A stretch of DNA of 64,000 nt from Reyranella sp. (lineage in GTDB: Bacteria > Pseudomonadota > Alphaproteobacteria > Reyranellales > Reyranellaceae). The stretch spans positions 1 to 64,000 of the forward strand of contig NZ_JAFKJN010000025.1 of the NCBI RefSeq assembly GCF_017305915.1. The letters run 5' to 3'. Positions 35,929 through 44,197 of the stretch are shown here, one piece after another; positions within the stretch are counted from its first letter, which is position 1, and the number at the start of each line of letters is the position of its first letter. The notes under the pieces are model-generated. The model saw only the letters and a list, made by a program, of their open reading frames with translations. It ran no database searches and was not told where the DNA came from. Both the position numbers and the translations under genes were made by a program.

Positions 35929-36837
35929 ATGGCCGTCATCACCCCCCCGACCCCATCCGCCGCCGACGAGGCCGACGCCCTGTGGCGCCGCCACACGCTG
36001 CTCGGCCGCGTCCTCGACTTCGCCCGCCGCAAGCCGCTCGGCACGGCCGGCCTGATCATCGTGCTGGTGTTCGCGGTGGCCGGCCTCTCCGCCGATTGGA
36101 TCGCGCCGTTCGACCCGGAGGAGAACGACTTCGCCTCGATGATGGTGGCGCCGGGGCTGCCGCACGTCCTCGGCACCGACCAGTTCGGCCGCGACATCTT
36201 CTCCCGCCTGGTCCACGGCGCGCGCACCGCGATGATCGTGGGCTTCGGCGCGGCGGTAGGCGGCGGCCTGATCGGCCTGGTGCTGGGCGTGACCAGCGCC
36301 TACTTCGGCGGCTGGTTCGACCTCGTGCTGCAGCGCATCTTCGACATCCTGATGGCCTTCCCGCTGATCATCCTGGCGCTGGCCGTGGTGTCGGTGTTCG
36401 GCACCGGCGTGTTCAACGTGGTGATCGCCATCACCATCCCGCTGATCCCGCGCTGCGGCCGCGTCGTGCGCGCGAGCGCGCTCGCGGTGCGCGAGGTGCC
36501 CTACGTCGACGCCGCTCGCGCGCTGGGCTTCGGCCACGCCCGCATCGTGCTCTGCCACATGGTGCCCAACGTGCTGGCGCCGTTCCTGATCCTGCTGTCG
36601 GCCTTCGTCGGCCAGGCGATCCTGGCCGAGGCGTCGCTGAGCTATCTCGGCCTCGGCGTGCAGGAGCCGGTCGCGGCCTGGGGCCTGATGCTGCAGGGCA
36701 GCGCCGAGGACTACGCCACGACCGCGCCCTGGATCGCGATCTTCCCGGGCCTGGCGATCGTCCTCACCGTGCTGGGCGCCAGCCTGTTCGGCGACGCCCT
36801 GCGCGATGCGATCGATCCGAAGTTGCGGGATCGGTAA
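35929..36837 (+). CDS. ABC importer permease (DppC-like)
   Basis: A 302-residue permease with an N-terminal cytoplasmic stretch, a first helix at about 38-58, and the DppC-type LGTDQFGRDIFSRLVHGAR. The EAA loop is ALAVREVPYVDAARALGFGHARI, and the end LFGDALRDAIDPKLRD is diagnostic. Last gene of the importer operon; a strong hairpin (36842-36871) directly follows and separates it from the convergent leuD-like gene. Confidence 0.9.
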   Translation: MAVITPPTPSAADEADALWRRHTLLGRVLDFARRKPLGTAGLIIVLVFAVAGLSADWIAPFDPEENDFASMMVAPGLPHVLGTDQFGRDIFSRLVHGARTAMIVGFGAAVGGGLIGLVLGVTSAYFGGWFDLVLQRIFDILMAFPLIILALAVVSVFGTGVFNVVIAITIPLIPRCGRVVRASALAVREVPYVDAARALGFGHARIVLCHMVPNVLAPFLILLSAFVGQAILAEASLSYLGLGVQEPVAAWGLMLQGSAEDYATTAPWIAIFPGLAIVLTVLGASLFGDALRDAIDPKLRDR

Positions 36838-36841
36838 AAGC

Positions 36842-36871
36842 AAACCCTCCCCATTCAGATGGGGAGGGTTT
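36842..36871. terminator. Bidirectional hairpin terminator / REP-like repeat, site A
   Basis: AAACCCTCCCCAT and its exact complement form a 13-bp stem around TCAG. It ends in TTT on the plus strand and, read from the other strand, also in TTT. It lies between the convergent ends of the importer operon and the leuCD operon, an ideal place for two-way termination. The stem core CCTCCCCAT...ATGGGGAGG is the same as the outer arms of the compound palindromes at 52453 and 60130. Confidence 0.75.
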
Positions 36872-36885
36872 CGTTCTCGCCTGGA

Positions 36886-37488
36886 CTAAAGCCAGGGCAT
36901 CTCCTGGCGCTGCCTGTCCTCGAAGCGCTTGATGTCGGCGTCGTAGCCGAGCGTGATCTTCACCTCGTCGGCGCCCTTCAGCAGCATCTCCTTGCGGAAG
37001 GAATCGACCTCGAAGCTGTCGGTCTTGCCGTCCGGGCCGACCACCGTCTGCTTGGCGAGGTCGATCGAGATCTCCGCACCCGGCAGCTCGTGCAGGATGA
37101 CCCGCATGCGCGCCACGCGGTCGGCCGGCAGGCGGATCGCCAGGCAGCCGTTCTGGAAGCAGTTGTTGAAGAAGATGTCGCCGAAGCTGGGCGCGATGAA
37201 CGCCCGGAAGCCGTTGTCGACCATGGTCGTCACCGCGTTCTCGCGCGAGGAGCCGCACGCGAAGTTGGTGTTGCCGACCATGATCCTGGCGCCCTTGTAG
37301 GCCGGATTGTTGAGGGTCACGCCCTCGCGCGGCCGGCCGTTGGGATCGAGCCGGAAGTCGTGGAAGAAGCCCTCGACCTGGCGGTCGCGGGTGCGGCCGA
37401 GGAAGCGGGCCGGGATGATCTGGTCGGTGTCGACGTTGGCCTGGTCGATCGGAACCGCGACGGCCTTGAGCGTGGTGAAAGCGTCCAT
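36886..37488 (-). CDS. leuD: 3-isopropylmalate dehydratase small-subunit-like (LeuD-like)
   Basis: A 200-residue swivel-domain subunit of the aconitase superfamily: ANVDTDQIIPARFL, NFACGSSRENAVTTMVDNGF and GDIFFNNCFQNG are canonical LeuD motifs. ATG at 37488 behind AGGAGCAGG. It is last in a minus-strand run after leuC-like and lyase genes. In E. coli-type leucine synthesis the pair isomerises isopropylmalate. Here no leuB or leuA is adjacent, and the context of an isocitrate-lyase-type enzyme and an importer suggests a catabolic hydratase (dimethylmaleate- or citraconate-hydratase-like). Sequence alone cannot decide. Confidence 0.85.
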   Translation of the reverse strand: MDAFTTLKAVAVPIDQANVDTDQIIPARFLGRTRDRQVEGFFHDFRLDPNGRPREGVTLNNPAYKGARIMVGNTNFACGSSRENAVTTMVDNGFRAFIAPSFGDIFFNNCFQNGCLAIRLPADRVARMRVILHELPGAEISIDLAKQTVVGPDGKTDSFEVDSFRKEMLLKGADEVKITLGYDADIKRFEDRQRQEMPWL

Positions 37489-37499
37489 GGTCCTGCTCC

Positions 37500-38900
37500 T
37501 CAGCCCACCAGCTTGCGTACGTCGGTGAAGTGGCCGGTGACGGCCGCCGCCGCGGCCATCGCCGGGCTCACGAGGTGCGTGCGCACGCCCACGCCCTGGC
37601 GGCCGACGAAGTTGCGGTTCGACGTCGAGGCGATGCGCTGGCCGCGCACGCCGACATCGCCGTTGACGCCGATGCACATCGAGCAGCCGGGCTCGCGCCA
37701 GTCGAAGCCGGCCTCGCGGAAGATCTTGTCGAGGCCCTCGGCCTCGGCCTGCTCCTTGATCAGGCCGGAACCGGCCACCACCCACGCCGGGATCTGGGCC
37801 TTGCGGCCCTTGGCGACCGCGGCGGCGGCGCGCAGGTCCTCGATGCGGCTGTTGGTGCACGAGCCGATGAAGACGCGATCGACGGCGACGCCGTCCATCG
37901 GCGTGCCGGGCTTGAGGTCCATGTATTCCAGCGCGCGCTTCATGTTCTCCTGCTTGCCCGGGTCGGGGGCGGAGGCGGGATCGGGCACGCGGCCGTTGAT
38001 CGACAGCACGTCCTCGGGGCTGGTGCCCCAGGTCACCATCGGCGCGATCTCCGCGGCGTTCAGCGTGACCTCGCGGTCGAAGGTGGCACCGTCCTCGGTC
38101 GGCACAGTCTTCCAGAAGGCCATCGCCTTGTCCCAGTTCTCGCCCTTGGGCGCGAACGGCTTGCCCTTCAGGTAGTTGAAGGTCGTCTCGTCGGGCGCGA
38201 CCATGCCGGCGCGGCCGCCGGCCTCGATCGACATGTTGCAGAGCGTGAGGCGGCCTTCCATCGACAGGCCGCGGATCGCGCTGCCGGCATATTCCATCAC
38301 GTGGCCGACCGCGCCGGCGGCGCCGATCTTGCCGATGATGGCGAGGATGACATCCTTGCCGGTGATGTGCGGGCTGAGCGTGCCGTCGATGGTGATGCGC
38401 ATCGACTTGGGCTTGCGCTGCCACAGGCACTGGGTCGCCATGACGTGGGTCACTTCCGACGAGCCGATGCCGAAGGCGAGCGCACCCAGCGCGCCATGGG
38501 TCGAGGTGTGCGAGTCGCCGCACACCAGCGTGATGCCGGGCTGGCTGAGGCCCTGCTCGGGGCCGACGACATGGATGATGCCCTGGCGGACGTCGCCGAG
38601 GTCGAAGAGCTGCACGCCGGCTTCGTTGCAGTTGGTCGTGATGTCGTTCAGCAGCCGGCGATGGTCGGGATCCGGCACGTCCTTGGTGCGGCTGTCGGTC
38701 TTGACGTAGTGGTCGGGCGTCGCCGCGGCGCGATCGGCGCGGCGCAGGCCCATGCCGCGCGCCTTGAGGCGCGAATAGGCGGGCGACGAGCCGTCATGCA
38801 TCAGGTGACGGTCGACGTAGAGCAGGGTGTAGCCATCCGGCCGGTCCACCACGACGTGGCGCTGCCAGATCTTCTCGAACATGGTCCGCGGGGCAGTCAT
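37500..38900 (-). CDS. leuC: 3-isopropylmalate dehydratase large-subunit-like (LeuC-like)
   Basis: A 466-residue catalytic subunit with a [4Fe-4S] cluster. The cluster cysteines are visible in GSCTNSR and GCSMCIG, and LVCGDSHTSTHGALGALAFGIGSSEV is the family's substrate-region motif. Normal length for bacterial LeuC. ATG at 38900, after GAGGAAAG. It pairs with the LeuD-like subunit 11 bases downstream and follows the C-C lyase gene by 14 bases. It is part of the GntR-controlled operon discussed under findings, so its substrate may differ from isopropylmalate. Confidence 0.88.
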   Translation of the reverse strand: MTAPRTMFEKIWQRHVVVDRPDGYTLLYVDRHLMHDGSSPAYSRLKARGMGLRRADRAAATPDHYVKTDSRTKDVPDPDHRRLLNDITTNCNEAGVQLFDLGDVRQGIIHVVGPEQGLSQPGITLVCGDSHTSTHGALGALAFGIGSSEVTHVMATQCLWQRKPKSMRITIDGTLSPHITGKDVILAIIGKIGAAGAVGHVMEYAGSAIRGLSMEGRLTLCNMSIEAGGRAGMVAPDETTFNYLKGKPFAPKGENWDKAMAFWKTVPTEDGATFDREVTLNAAEIAPMVTWGTSPEDVLSINGRVPDPASAPDPGKQENMKRALEYMDLKPGTPMDGVAVDRVFIGSCTNSRIEDLRAAAAVAKGRKAQIPAWVVAGSGLIKEQAEAEGLDKIFREAGFDWREPGCSMCIGVNGDVGVRGQRIASTSNRNFVGRQGVGVRTHLVSPAMAAAAAVTGHFTDVRKLVG

Positions 38901-38914
38901 CGTACTTTCCTCTC

Positions 38915-39793
38915 CTACTCGGCGGCGGCTTTGATCTCGTCGCGGAACGCGGTGCGGCGAGCATCCCAGTCGGCGGCGCCGAAACGGGCGAACGTCTTGG
39001 CCGGCGAGGACTCTACCAGCGGCGGCGGATACTTGCCGAGTCGCTTCGTCTCGGCGAGCGTCTGGTCGCAGATCGCGATGATGCTGCCCAGCAGCAGGCC
39101 CGGCAGGATCGAAATTGCGTAGCCCATGCGCTCGGCATCGGCGAGCGGAACTTCCGGCGTCTTGCCGCCGCGCACCATGTTCAAGAGGCACGGGCCTTTC
39201 ACCAGCTTCGGCACCTGCTCGACCTCGGCCATGGTCTGCGGCGCCTCGACGAACACGGCATCGGCGCCGTTCTCGAGCGCCAGCCTGGCGCGGGCGATCG
39301 CCTCGTCGAAGCCGGCGACGGCGCGCGCATCGGTGCGGGCGATGACGGTGAAGTCAGGCGTGCGCTTGGCGGCGGCTGCGGCACGGATTTTCGCGATGTA
39401 GTCCTCGCGGCTCACCAGCTCCTTGTTGTCGAGATGGCCGCACTTCTTGGGGAACACCTGGTCCTCGACATGGATGGCGGCGACGCCGGCGCGCTCGAAC
39501 TCCTGGACGGTGCGGAACATGTTGAGCTCGTTGCCGAAGCCGGTGTCGCTGTCGCTGATCAGCGGGATGCCGATCGAGTTGGCGATGCGGCTGGCATTGG
39601 CGACCATCTCGGTCATGGTGATCAGGCCGTAGTCGGGATAGCCCAAGGTCGCCGAGGTGCCGGCGCCGGTCATGTAGGCGGCTTCGAAGCCCGCCTGGTC
39701 GATCAGCCGGCCGGTGATGCAGTCGATGGCGCCGGGCGCCACGATCATCTTGCCGCTCTTCAGCATCGCTTTGAACTTGGCTGCCTGGCTCAT
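38915..39793 (-). CDS. Isocitrate lyase/PEP mutase superfamily C-C lyase
   Basis: A 292-residue TIM-barrel enzyme. The metal-binding region reads ISDSDTGFGN, with the acid in HVEDQ. The flexible loop has PKKCGH with Cys118. The KKCGH cysteine marks the lyase branch (2-methylisocitrate lyase, 2,3-dimethylmalate lyase, oxaloacetate hydrolase) and is absent from true PEP mutases. Its ATG overlaps the stop of the GntR gene by four bases (ATGA). With LeuC/LeuD-like genes directly downstream, a hydratase-then-lyase route giving pyruvate plus a short acid is plausible, as in anaerobic dimethylmaleate breakdown. Confidence 0.83.
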   Translation of the reverse strand: MSQAAKFKAMLKSGKMIVAPGAIDCITGRLIDQAGFEAAYMTGAGTSATLGYPDYGLITMTEMVANASRIANSIGIPLISDSDTGFGNELNMFRTVQEFERAGVAAIHVEDQVFPKKCGHLDNKELVSREDYIAKIRAAAAAKRTPDFTVIARTDARAVAGFDEAIARARLALENGADAVFVEAPQTMAEVEQVPKLVKGPCLLNMVRGGKTPEVPLADAERMGYAISILPGLLLGSIIAICDQTLAETKRLGKYPPPLVESSPAKTFARFGAADWDARRTAFRDEIKAAAE

Positions 39794-40563
39794 GGCGATC
39801 TCCTCCTCGACTTCGGTGAAAGGGAAACGAACTGCTCGGCGCCGAGCTCGAAGCGCAGGCTGAGGCGCTCGGGCGGCGCCAACATCTCGACGTATTCGAC
39901 GGCACGGCCCCTCTGGTCGAGCATCATGGTGCGCACGTCGATCAGCGCGGCGCCGACCTTGATCTCGAGGCGCGACGCCACCACCGGGTCGGCGAGCGTC
40001 GCCGACACGATCTGCTCGCCGGCCGAGATGTGCGCGCCGGCGCGGGTCAGAAGCTGGAACATCGGGATGCGGTCGAGCACGGCGCGGCTGAAGGTGCCGC
40101 CCAGGGTCTGGGGGACATAGCTGGTGAGATGCATCACCGGCTGACCGTCCTGGCTGCGGATGCGCACGGCGCGCTGCACCGGTCGGTCGCCCTCCCACAG
40201 CCGGTCGCGCAGGAAGGCGGGTGCGGGGCCGTAGCCGAACTCGATCACCTTGGCGACGGTCTGGGCGCCGTAGGCCGCGATGTTCGAGATCACCGAGGCC
40301 ATCGGCACCTTGAGCGGCTTGCCCAGCGGCTTGACCACGGTGCGGCGGCCGGCGCCGCGCTCGATCAGGCCGGCATTCTGCAGGCTCGCCATGGCGCGGC
40401 GCACGGTGATGCGCGAGACGCTGAACAGCTTGCCGAGCTGCTCCTCGGTCGGCAGCCGCTCGCCGGCGGCATAGCGGCCGGCGGCGATGCCGTCGGCCAG
40501 CACGAGGTAGATCTGGTGATGCAGCGGCGCGCCGAGCTCGCGGTCGACCGCGACGCCGCTCAT
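39790..40563 (-). CDS. GntR-family regulator with UTRA domain (HutC subfamily)
   Basis: A 257-residue regulator. Residues 10-75 are a GntR winged helix (PLHHQIYLVLADGIAAGRY, LPTEEQLGKLFSVSRITVRRAM, LIERGAGRRTVV). The rest is a UTRA effector-binding domain (RAVRIRSQDGQPVMHLTSYVP, IDVRTMMLDQRGRAVEYVEM). Such proteins usually repress and are released by a substrate or pathway intermediate. It is translationally coupled on both sides (4-base overlaps with the permease and the lyase gene). The palindrome at 44083-44100, upstream of the first gene of the operon, is a candidate binding site. Confidence 0.85.
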   Translation of the reverse strand: MSGVAVDRELGAPLHHQIYLVLADGIAAGRYAAGERLPTEEQLGKLFSVSRITVRRAMASLQNAGLIERGAGRRTVVKPLGKPLKVPMASVISNIAAYGAQTVAKVIEFGYGPAPAFLRDRLWEGDRPVQRAVRIRSQDGQPVMHLTSYVPQTLGGTFSRAVLDRIPMFQLLTRAGAHISAGEQIVSATLADPVVASRLEIKVGAALIDVRTMMLDQRGRAVEYVEMLAPPERLSLRFELGAEQFVSLSPKSRRRSP

Positions 40564-41309
40564 GCCGCGGCTCCGCGATGCAGCCGCTTGTCGATCGCCA
40601 GCAGGATCGAGTTGGCGGCGACGGCGAACAGCGAGATCAGAACGGCGATGGCGAGGATCGTCTGCACGTCGTTGAGATCGATCGCCGTCATCAGCAGGAA
40701 GCCGAGGCCGCGCTGCGAGGCGAACAGCTCGCCCAGCATGGTGCCGAGCAGGGTGAGCGAGAAGCCGATGCGCAGGCCGGTGAAGACCTCGGGCAGGGTG
40801 GCCGGGATCAGGATGTGCCACGCCGTCTGCGCCGGCGAGAGCCGCATCGACCGGCCGGCGCGCGGATAGGTGCGGTTGACGTTGCGCACCGCGTTCATGG
40901 TGAACAGCGCCACCGGGATGATGCCGTGCAGGGCGCCGAACGCGACCTTGGCCGACATGCCGAGCCCGAACAGCAGCAGGATCACCGGATAGAGCGTGAT
41001 CTTGGGCAGCGAGTAGATGCCGACCAGGATCGGCTCGGCGACCTCGCCCGAGAGCTTGTGGCCGCCCAGCAGCACGCCGATACCGACGCCGCCGATCCAC
41101 GAGATCGCCAGCGCCTGCAGGAAAGCCAATCCGGTCTCGGTGACGTGCGGCACGAACCGCTTCTGGCCGATCATCTCCCAGAGATGCCCGAGCGTCGGCA
41201 GGGGCGCGGTCAGCGCGGTGTCGCCGGCCCATTGGTGCAGGAGCTGCCAGGCCACCAGCAGGGTGACGGTGAGCAGCAGCGGGCCGCGCAGGGTGCGGAC
41301 GGCGGTCAC
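40560..41309 (-). CDS. NitT/TauT-type ABC permease
   Basis: A 249-residue membrane protein of the SsuC/TauC class with six helices. The coupling loop is RSMRLSPAQTAWHILIPATLPEVFTGLRIGFS, with the family sequence IPATLPxxxxGLR, and LFASQRGLGFLL follows. It overlaps both neighbours by four bases. With the next permease it forms a heterodimeric channel; single-permease systems are more usual in this family, so a pair is notable. Confidence 0.85.
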   Translation of the reverse strand: MTAVRTLRGPLLLTVTLLVAWQLLHQWAGDTALTAPLPTLGHLWEMIGQKRFVPHVTETGLAFLQALAISWIGGVGIGVLLGGHKLSGEVAEPILVGIYSLPKITLYPVILLLFGLGMSAKVAFGALHGIIPVALFTMNAVRNVNRTYPRAGRSMRLSPAQTAWHILIPATLPEVFTGLRIGFSLTLLGTMLGELFASQRGLGFLLMTAIDLNDVQTILAIAVLISLFAVAANSILLAIDKRLHRGAAA

Positions 41310-42055
41310 AGGCCGCGCTGCCGCGCCAGCCGCCGCTCGTAGGCGAAGACCAGCAGGTTGAAGACGATGGCGATGCAGAGCACGAACAGGATCAGGCCGT
41401 ACATCGTCCGGTTGTCGAAGTTGTCATAGGCGAAGGCGATCTGATGGCCGAGGCCGCTGGTCGACACGATGAACTCGCCGGCGATCACGCCGATGAAGGA
41501 GTAGGTGACGGCGAGCTTCAGCCCGGAGAACAGATGCGGCGCGGCAGCCGGCAGGCGGATGTGCCAGATCTCGGCGAGCAGCGACAGCCGCTGCATGCGC
41601 GCGGTCTTGATCAGCACGCGCGGGATGCGGTCGAGGCCGGTCAGGGTCGCCAGGATCATCGCCACCATGGCAAACAGCGTCGCCAGCACGATCAGCGGCA
41701 ACGAGCCCAGCCCGAAGATCACGATCAGCAGCGGATAGAAGGCGAAGTGCGGCAGCGAATAGTAGGCGGCGAGGAACGGATCGAAGGTACGGCGCAGCGG
41801 CGGCGCCCAGTAGAGCACGCAGCCCAGCGCGAAGCCGCCGACGATCGACAGGCCCATGGCGATGCCGACGGAGCTCAGCGTCTGACGGATGTCGTCGTTC
41901 ATCTCGCCGGAGGCCAGCATGTTGACCATCGCCTCGACCATCGCGGTGGGCGCGATGACCAGCTTGGGCGAGATCACGCCCGTCCGGCAGAGCGCCTCGA
42001 CCGCGCCGAAGAAGGCAACCAGCACGACCAGCCGGATGAGACCGGCCTTGCTCAT
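41306..42055 (-). CDS. NitT/TauT-type ABC permease
   Basis: A 249-residue permease with the coupling loop ARMQRLSLLAEIWHIRLPAAAPHLFSGLKLAV and GEFIVSTSGLGHQIAFAYDNF, as in SsuC relatives. ATG at 42055 behind GGAGGAAAG; the site derives from the end of the REP-like element upstream (42064-42228), which separates this gene from the ATPase gene within the same operon. The product is an inner-membrane subunit of the importer. Confidence 0.85.
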   Translation of the reverse strand: MSKAGLIRLVVLVAFFGAVEALCRTGVISPKLVIAPTAMVEAMVNMLASGEMNDDIRQTLSSVGIAMGLSIVGGFALGCVLYWAPPLRRTFDPFLAAYYSLPHFAFYPLLIVIFGLGSLPLIVLATLFAMVAMILATLTGLDRIPRVLIKTARMQRLSLLAEIWHIRLPAAAPHLFSGLKLAVTYSFIGVIAGEFIVSTSGLGHQIAFAYDNFDNRTMYGLILFVLCIAIVFNLLVFAYERRLARQRGL

Positions 42056-42063
42056 GAGCCTTT

Positions 42064-42228
42064 CCTCCCTGGCGAAGCCGGGGAGGTGTCGCGTCGGCAC
42101 TTTCGCCCTTTGTGCGAAAGTGCCCTATCCGCGACGGAGGGGGCATGGGCCGCAGGCGCGATGGGGCCCCTGACCCCTCCGTCGCCGTAAGGCGGCGCCA
42201 CCTCCCCGCGCTGCGCGCAGGGAGGAAG
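42064..42228. repeat. Compound palindromic repeat (REP-like), site B
   Basis: The gap between the ATPase and permease genes is filled by this element: an outer hairpin CCTCCCTGGCGAAGCCGGGGAGG, a second hairpin GGCACTTTCGCCCTTTGTGCGAAAGTGCC in part, the inner arms CGACGGAGGGGGCATGGG and CCCCTGACCCCTCCGTCG, and a right hairpin CCTCCCCGCGCTGCGCGCAGGGAGG. The inner arms are shared with sites C, E and F. Placed inside an operon, it could stabilise or attenuate the transcript. Confidence 0.8.
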
Positions 42229-42248
42229 GCTGACTCTGATCCATCCAC

Positions 42249-43055
42249 TCATTGCGCCGCCACCGCGCCTTGCCCCAACGCCCGCATCGATTCGGTGCGC
42301 AGCAATGACCACAGCTTGGAGGTCACGGCGCCGAAGTCGGGCCGCTCGGCCAGCCGCGAGTCCCGATCGCGCGGCCAGCCGGTCTCGACCACGTCGATGA
42401 ACCGGCCGGGCCGGGCCGACATCACGCCGATGCGGTCGGACAGGAGATTGGCCTCGTCGAGCGCGTGGGTGATCAGCATCACCGTGGCCGAGGTCTCGCG
42501 CCACAGCCGCAGCAGCTCGTCGCCCATCAGTAGGCGGGTCTGCTGGTCGAGCGCGCCGAACGGCTCGTCGAGCAGGATCAGCCGCGGCTGCAGCACCAGG
42601 GTGCGGGCGATGCACACGCGCTGGCGCATGCCGCCGGAAAGCTGGCTCGGGTAGGCGCGGCGGAAGTCGTTCAAGCCCATGAAGCCGATGGCGAAGTCGG
42701 CCCGTCGCTTGATCTCGGCAGCGTCCATGCCCTGGCGGCGCAGGCCGAAGGCGACGTTGTCTTCGACGGGCAGCCAAGGGAACGAAGCGTCCTCCTGGAA
42801 GACCACGCCGACACCTTCGGGCACGACGCCGGCGACCGGCTTGCCCTCGAACTCGACCGTGCCTTGGCTGGGCGGGGCGAGGCCCGACAGCACGTCGAGC
42901 AGGGTGGACTTGCCGCAGCCCGAAGGGCCCACGACCGAGAAGAACTCGCCGGCGCGCAGCTCCATCGACAGCGGCCCCAGCGCGTGGACCGCCGCGTGGC
43001 CCGCGCGTGGCGGGTAGATGCGCGAGACGTCGGTGAGACGGGCGACGACGGTCAT
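42249..43055 (-). CDS. NitT/TauT-type ABC ATPase
   Basis: A 268-residue ATPase of the SsuB/TauB class: Walker A GPSGCGKST, Q-loop VVFQEDASFPWLPVEDN, signature LSGGMRQR, Walker B LILLDEPFGALD, switch LITHALDEA. Start ATG at 43055, six bases after the binding-protein stop. It energises uptake through the two permeases downstream. Substrates of this family are sulfonates, nitrate, thiamine precursors, phthalate or riboflavin; not decided here. Confidence 0.88.
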   Translation of the reverse strand: MTVVARLTDVSRIYPPRAGHAAVHALGPLSMELRAGEFFSVVGPSGCGKSTLLDVLSGLAPPSQGTVEFEGKPVAGVVPEGVGVVFQEDASFPWLPVEDNVAFGLRRQGMDAAEIKRRADFAIGFMGLNDFRRAYPSQLSGGMRQRVCIARTLVLQPRLILLDEPFGALDQQTRLLMGDELLRLWRETSATVMLITHALDEANLLSDRIGVMSARPGRFIDVVETGWPRDRDSRLAERPDFGAVTSKLWSLLRTESMRALGQGAVAAQ

Positions 43056-43060
43056 CGACG

Positions 43061-44044
43061 TCACTGCGTCTTGGACTGCAGGTCCTTGGGGATGAAGCGA
43101 TCGTCGATGGCGGCCTTCCAGTCGACATCGCCCTCGAGCGCGCCGGTGTCCTTCAGGGACAGCGCGGTGTCTTCCATCTGCTTCATGTCGAGTTCGCCGC
43201 GGCTCCACCAGGTCGGCGTCTGCTTGAGGATGCCGGCCAGCGCCGATGCGGCGATGTCGGGCGGCAGGTTGTAGCCCTTGGCGAGCGCGGCGGCGGTCGC
43301 CTTGTGGTCGCTGTAGAGCATGTCGGTGCCCTTGCGGCGGCCTTCGATGACGGCGCGCAGCTTGTCACCCTTCTTGGCGATCATGTCGTTGGTCGCGATG
43401 CCGACGGTCTGGGTGTAGGGCGGCAGCTTGGAATCGAGCCACGGGATGATCTTGTACTTCGCGCCCGCCTTCATCTTCTGCGAGTAGATCGGCTCGGGGA
43501 TGATGGCGATGTCGATCTTGTTGTGCTCGAGCGCCGTGAGGCCCGCGCCGAAATCGCCGATCGCGATCATCTGCACGTCGGACGGCTTCAGCCCATGGCT
43601 CTTCAGCACCGCGAAGATGCTGCTTTCGCTCACCGACTTCGGCCGGCTGTAGACGAAGCGCTTGCCCTTGAGATCCTCCGGTGTGTCGATCTTCATGTCC
43701 GGCCGCGTCACCCAGAACGAGCTGGGGCCGGCGGTTCCGCCGCTGATGATCTTGATCGGGAAGCCTTCCTTCAGTGCGCTGAGCGCCGCCGGAAAGGCGA
43801 CCTCGGCGAACAGCGTGTCGCCCGCCATCATGTTGCGGACCGAGGTGCCGCCGCCCTTGGAGGTCAGGATGCCGGTGACGTCGACGCCGGCCTGCTTGAA
43901 GAAGCCCTGGTCGAGCGCCACCGCATAAGGCGTGCCGTAGAGCAGCGAGGCGTAGTGGGTGACGACGATCTCTTCGGCGCGGGCGGCGCCGACAAGGCCA
44001 AGGCTCAGCGCAAGCGCTGCCCAGATCGCGCGAAACGACTTCAT
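43061..44044 (-). CDS. NitT/TauT-type ABC substrate-binding protein
   Basis: A 327-residue periplasmic binding protein with signal peptide 1-23 (ALALSLGLVGAARA, then EEI). NMT1/SsuA-like features are LLYGTPYAVALDQGFFKQAGVDV, PEDLKGKRFVYSRPKS and GDFGAGLTALEHNKIDIAI. ATG at 44044 behind GGAGGACG. It is the first gene of the long minus-strand operon. A palindrome about 40 bases upstream of its start fits an operator for the GntR regulator encoded further down. Confidence 0.87.
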   Translation of the reverse strand: MKSFRAIWAALALSLGLVGAARAEEIVVTHYASLLYGTPYAVALDQGFFKQAGVDVTGILTSKGGGTSVRNMMAGDTLFAEVAFPAALSALKEGFPIKIISGGTAGPSSFWVTRPDMKIDTPEDLKGKRFVYSRPKSVSESSIFAVLKSHGLKPSDVQMIAIGDFGAGLTALEHNKIDIAIIPEPIYSQKMKAGAKYKIIPWLDSKLPPYTQTVGIATNDMIAKKGDKLRAVIEGRRKGTDMLYSDHKATAAALAKGYNLPPDIAASALAGILKQTPTWWSRGELDMKQMEDTALSLKDTGALEGDVDWKAAIDDRFIPKDLQSKTQ

Positions 44045-44082
44045 GGACGTCCTCCGGCTGGCCGATCTTCGGACCGGCTCTC

Positions 44083-44106
44083 CTATTGTCATGACATTAG
44101 GACAAT
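44083..44106. promoter_or_regulatory. Candidate GntR/HutC operator
   Basis: CTATTGTCATGACATTAG (44083-44100) is an 18-bp palindrome with one mismatched pair and a perfect 10-bp centre TGTCATGACA. A further GACAAT (44101-44106) makes a wider inverted repeat with ATTGTC. Low-GC palindromes are rare in this DNA. It lies 39-62 bases upstream of the binding-protein ATG, a suitable place for repression of the operon. HutC-type regulators bind comparable short palindromes. The link is inference. Confidence 0.5.
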
Positions 44107-44197
44107 GGCCGGCTGGAGGAGTCAACGCAGCCGCTTCGCCAGGCGGCTGTCAACTTCGCGATCAATGCCAGCTGCCCGACGCGCCACCGCGCTGCGC

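Noticed and set aside
38915..39793. Calling this gene phosphoenolpyruvate mutase (phosphonate pathway)
   Set aside because: The loop has KKCGH, the lyase signature, and no phosphonopyruvate decarboxylase or other phosphonate gene is near.
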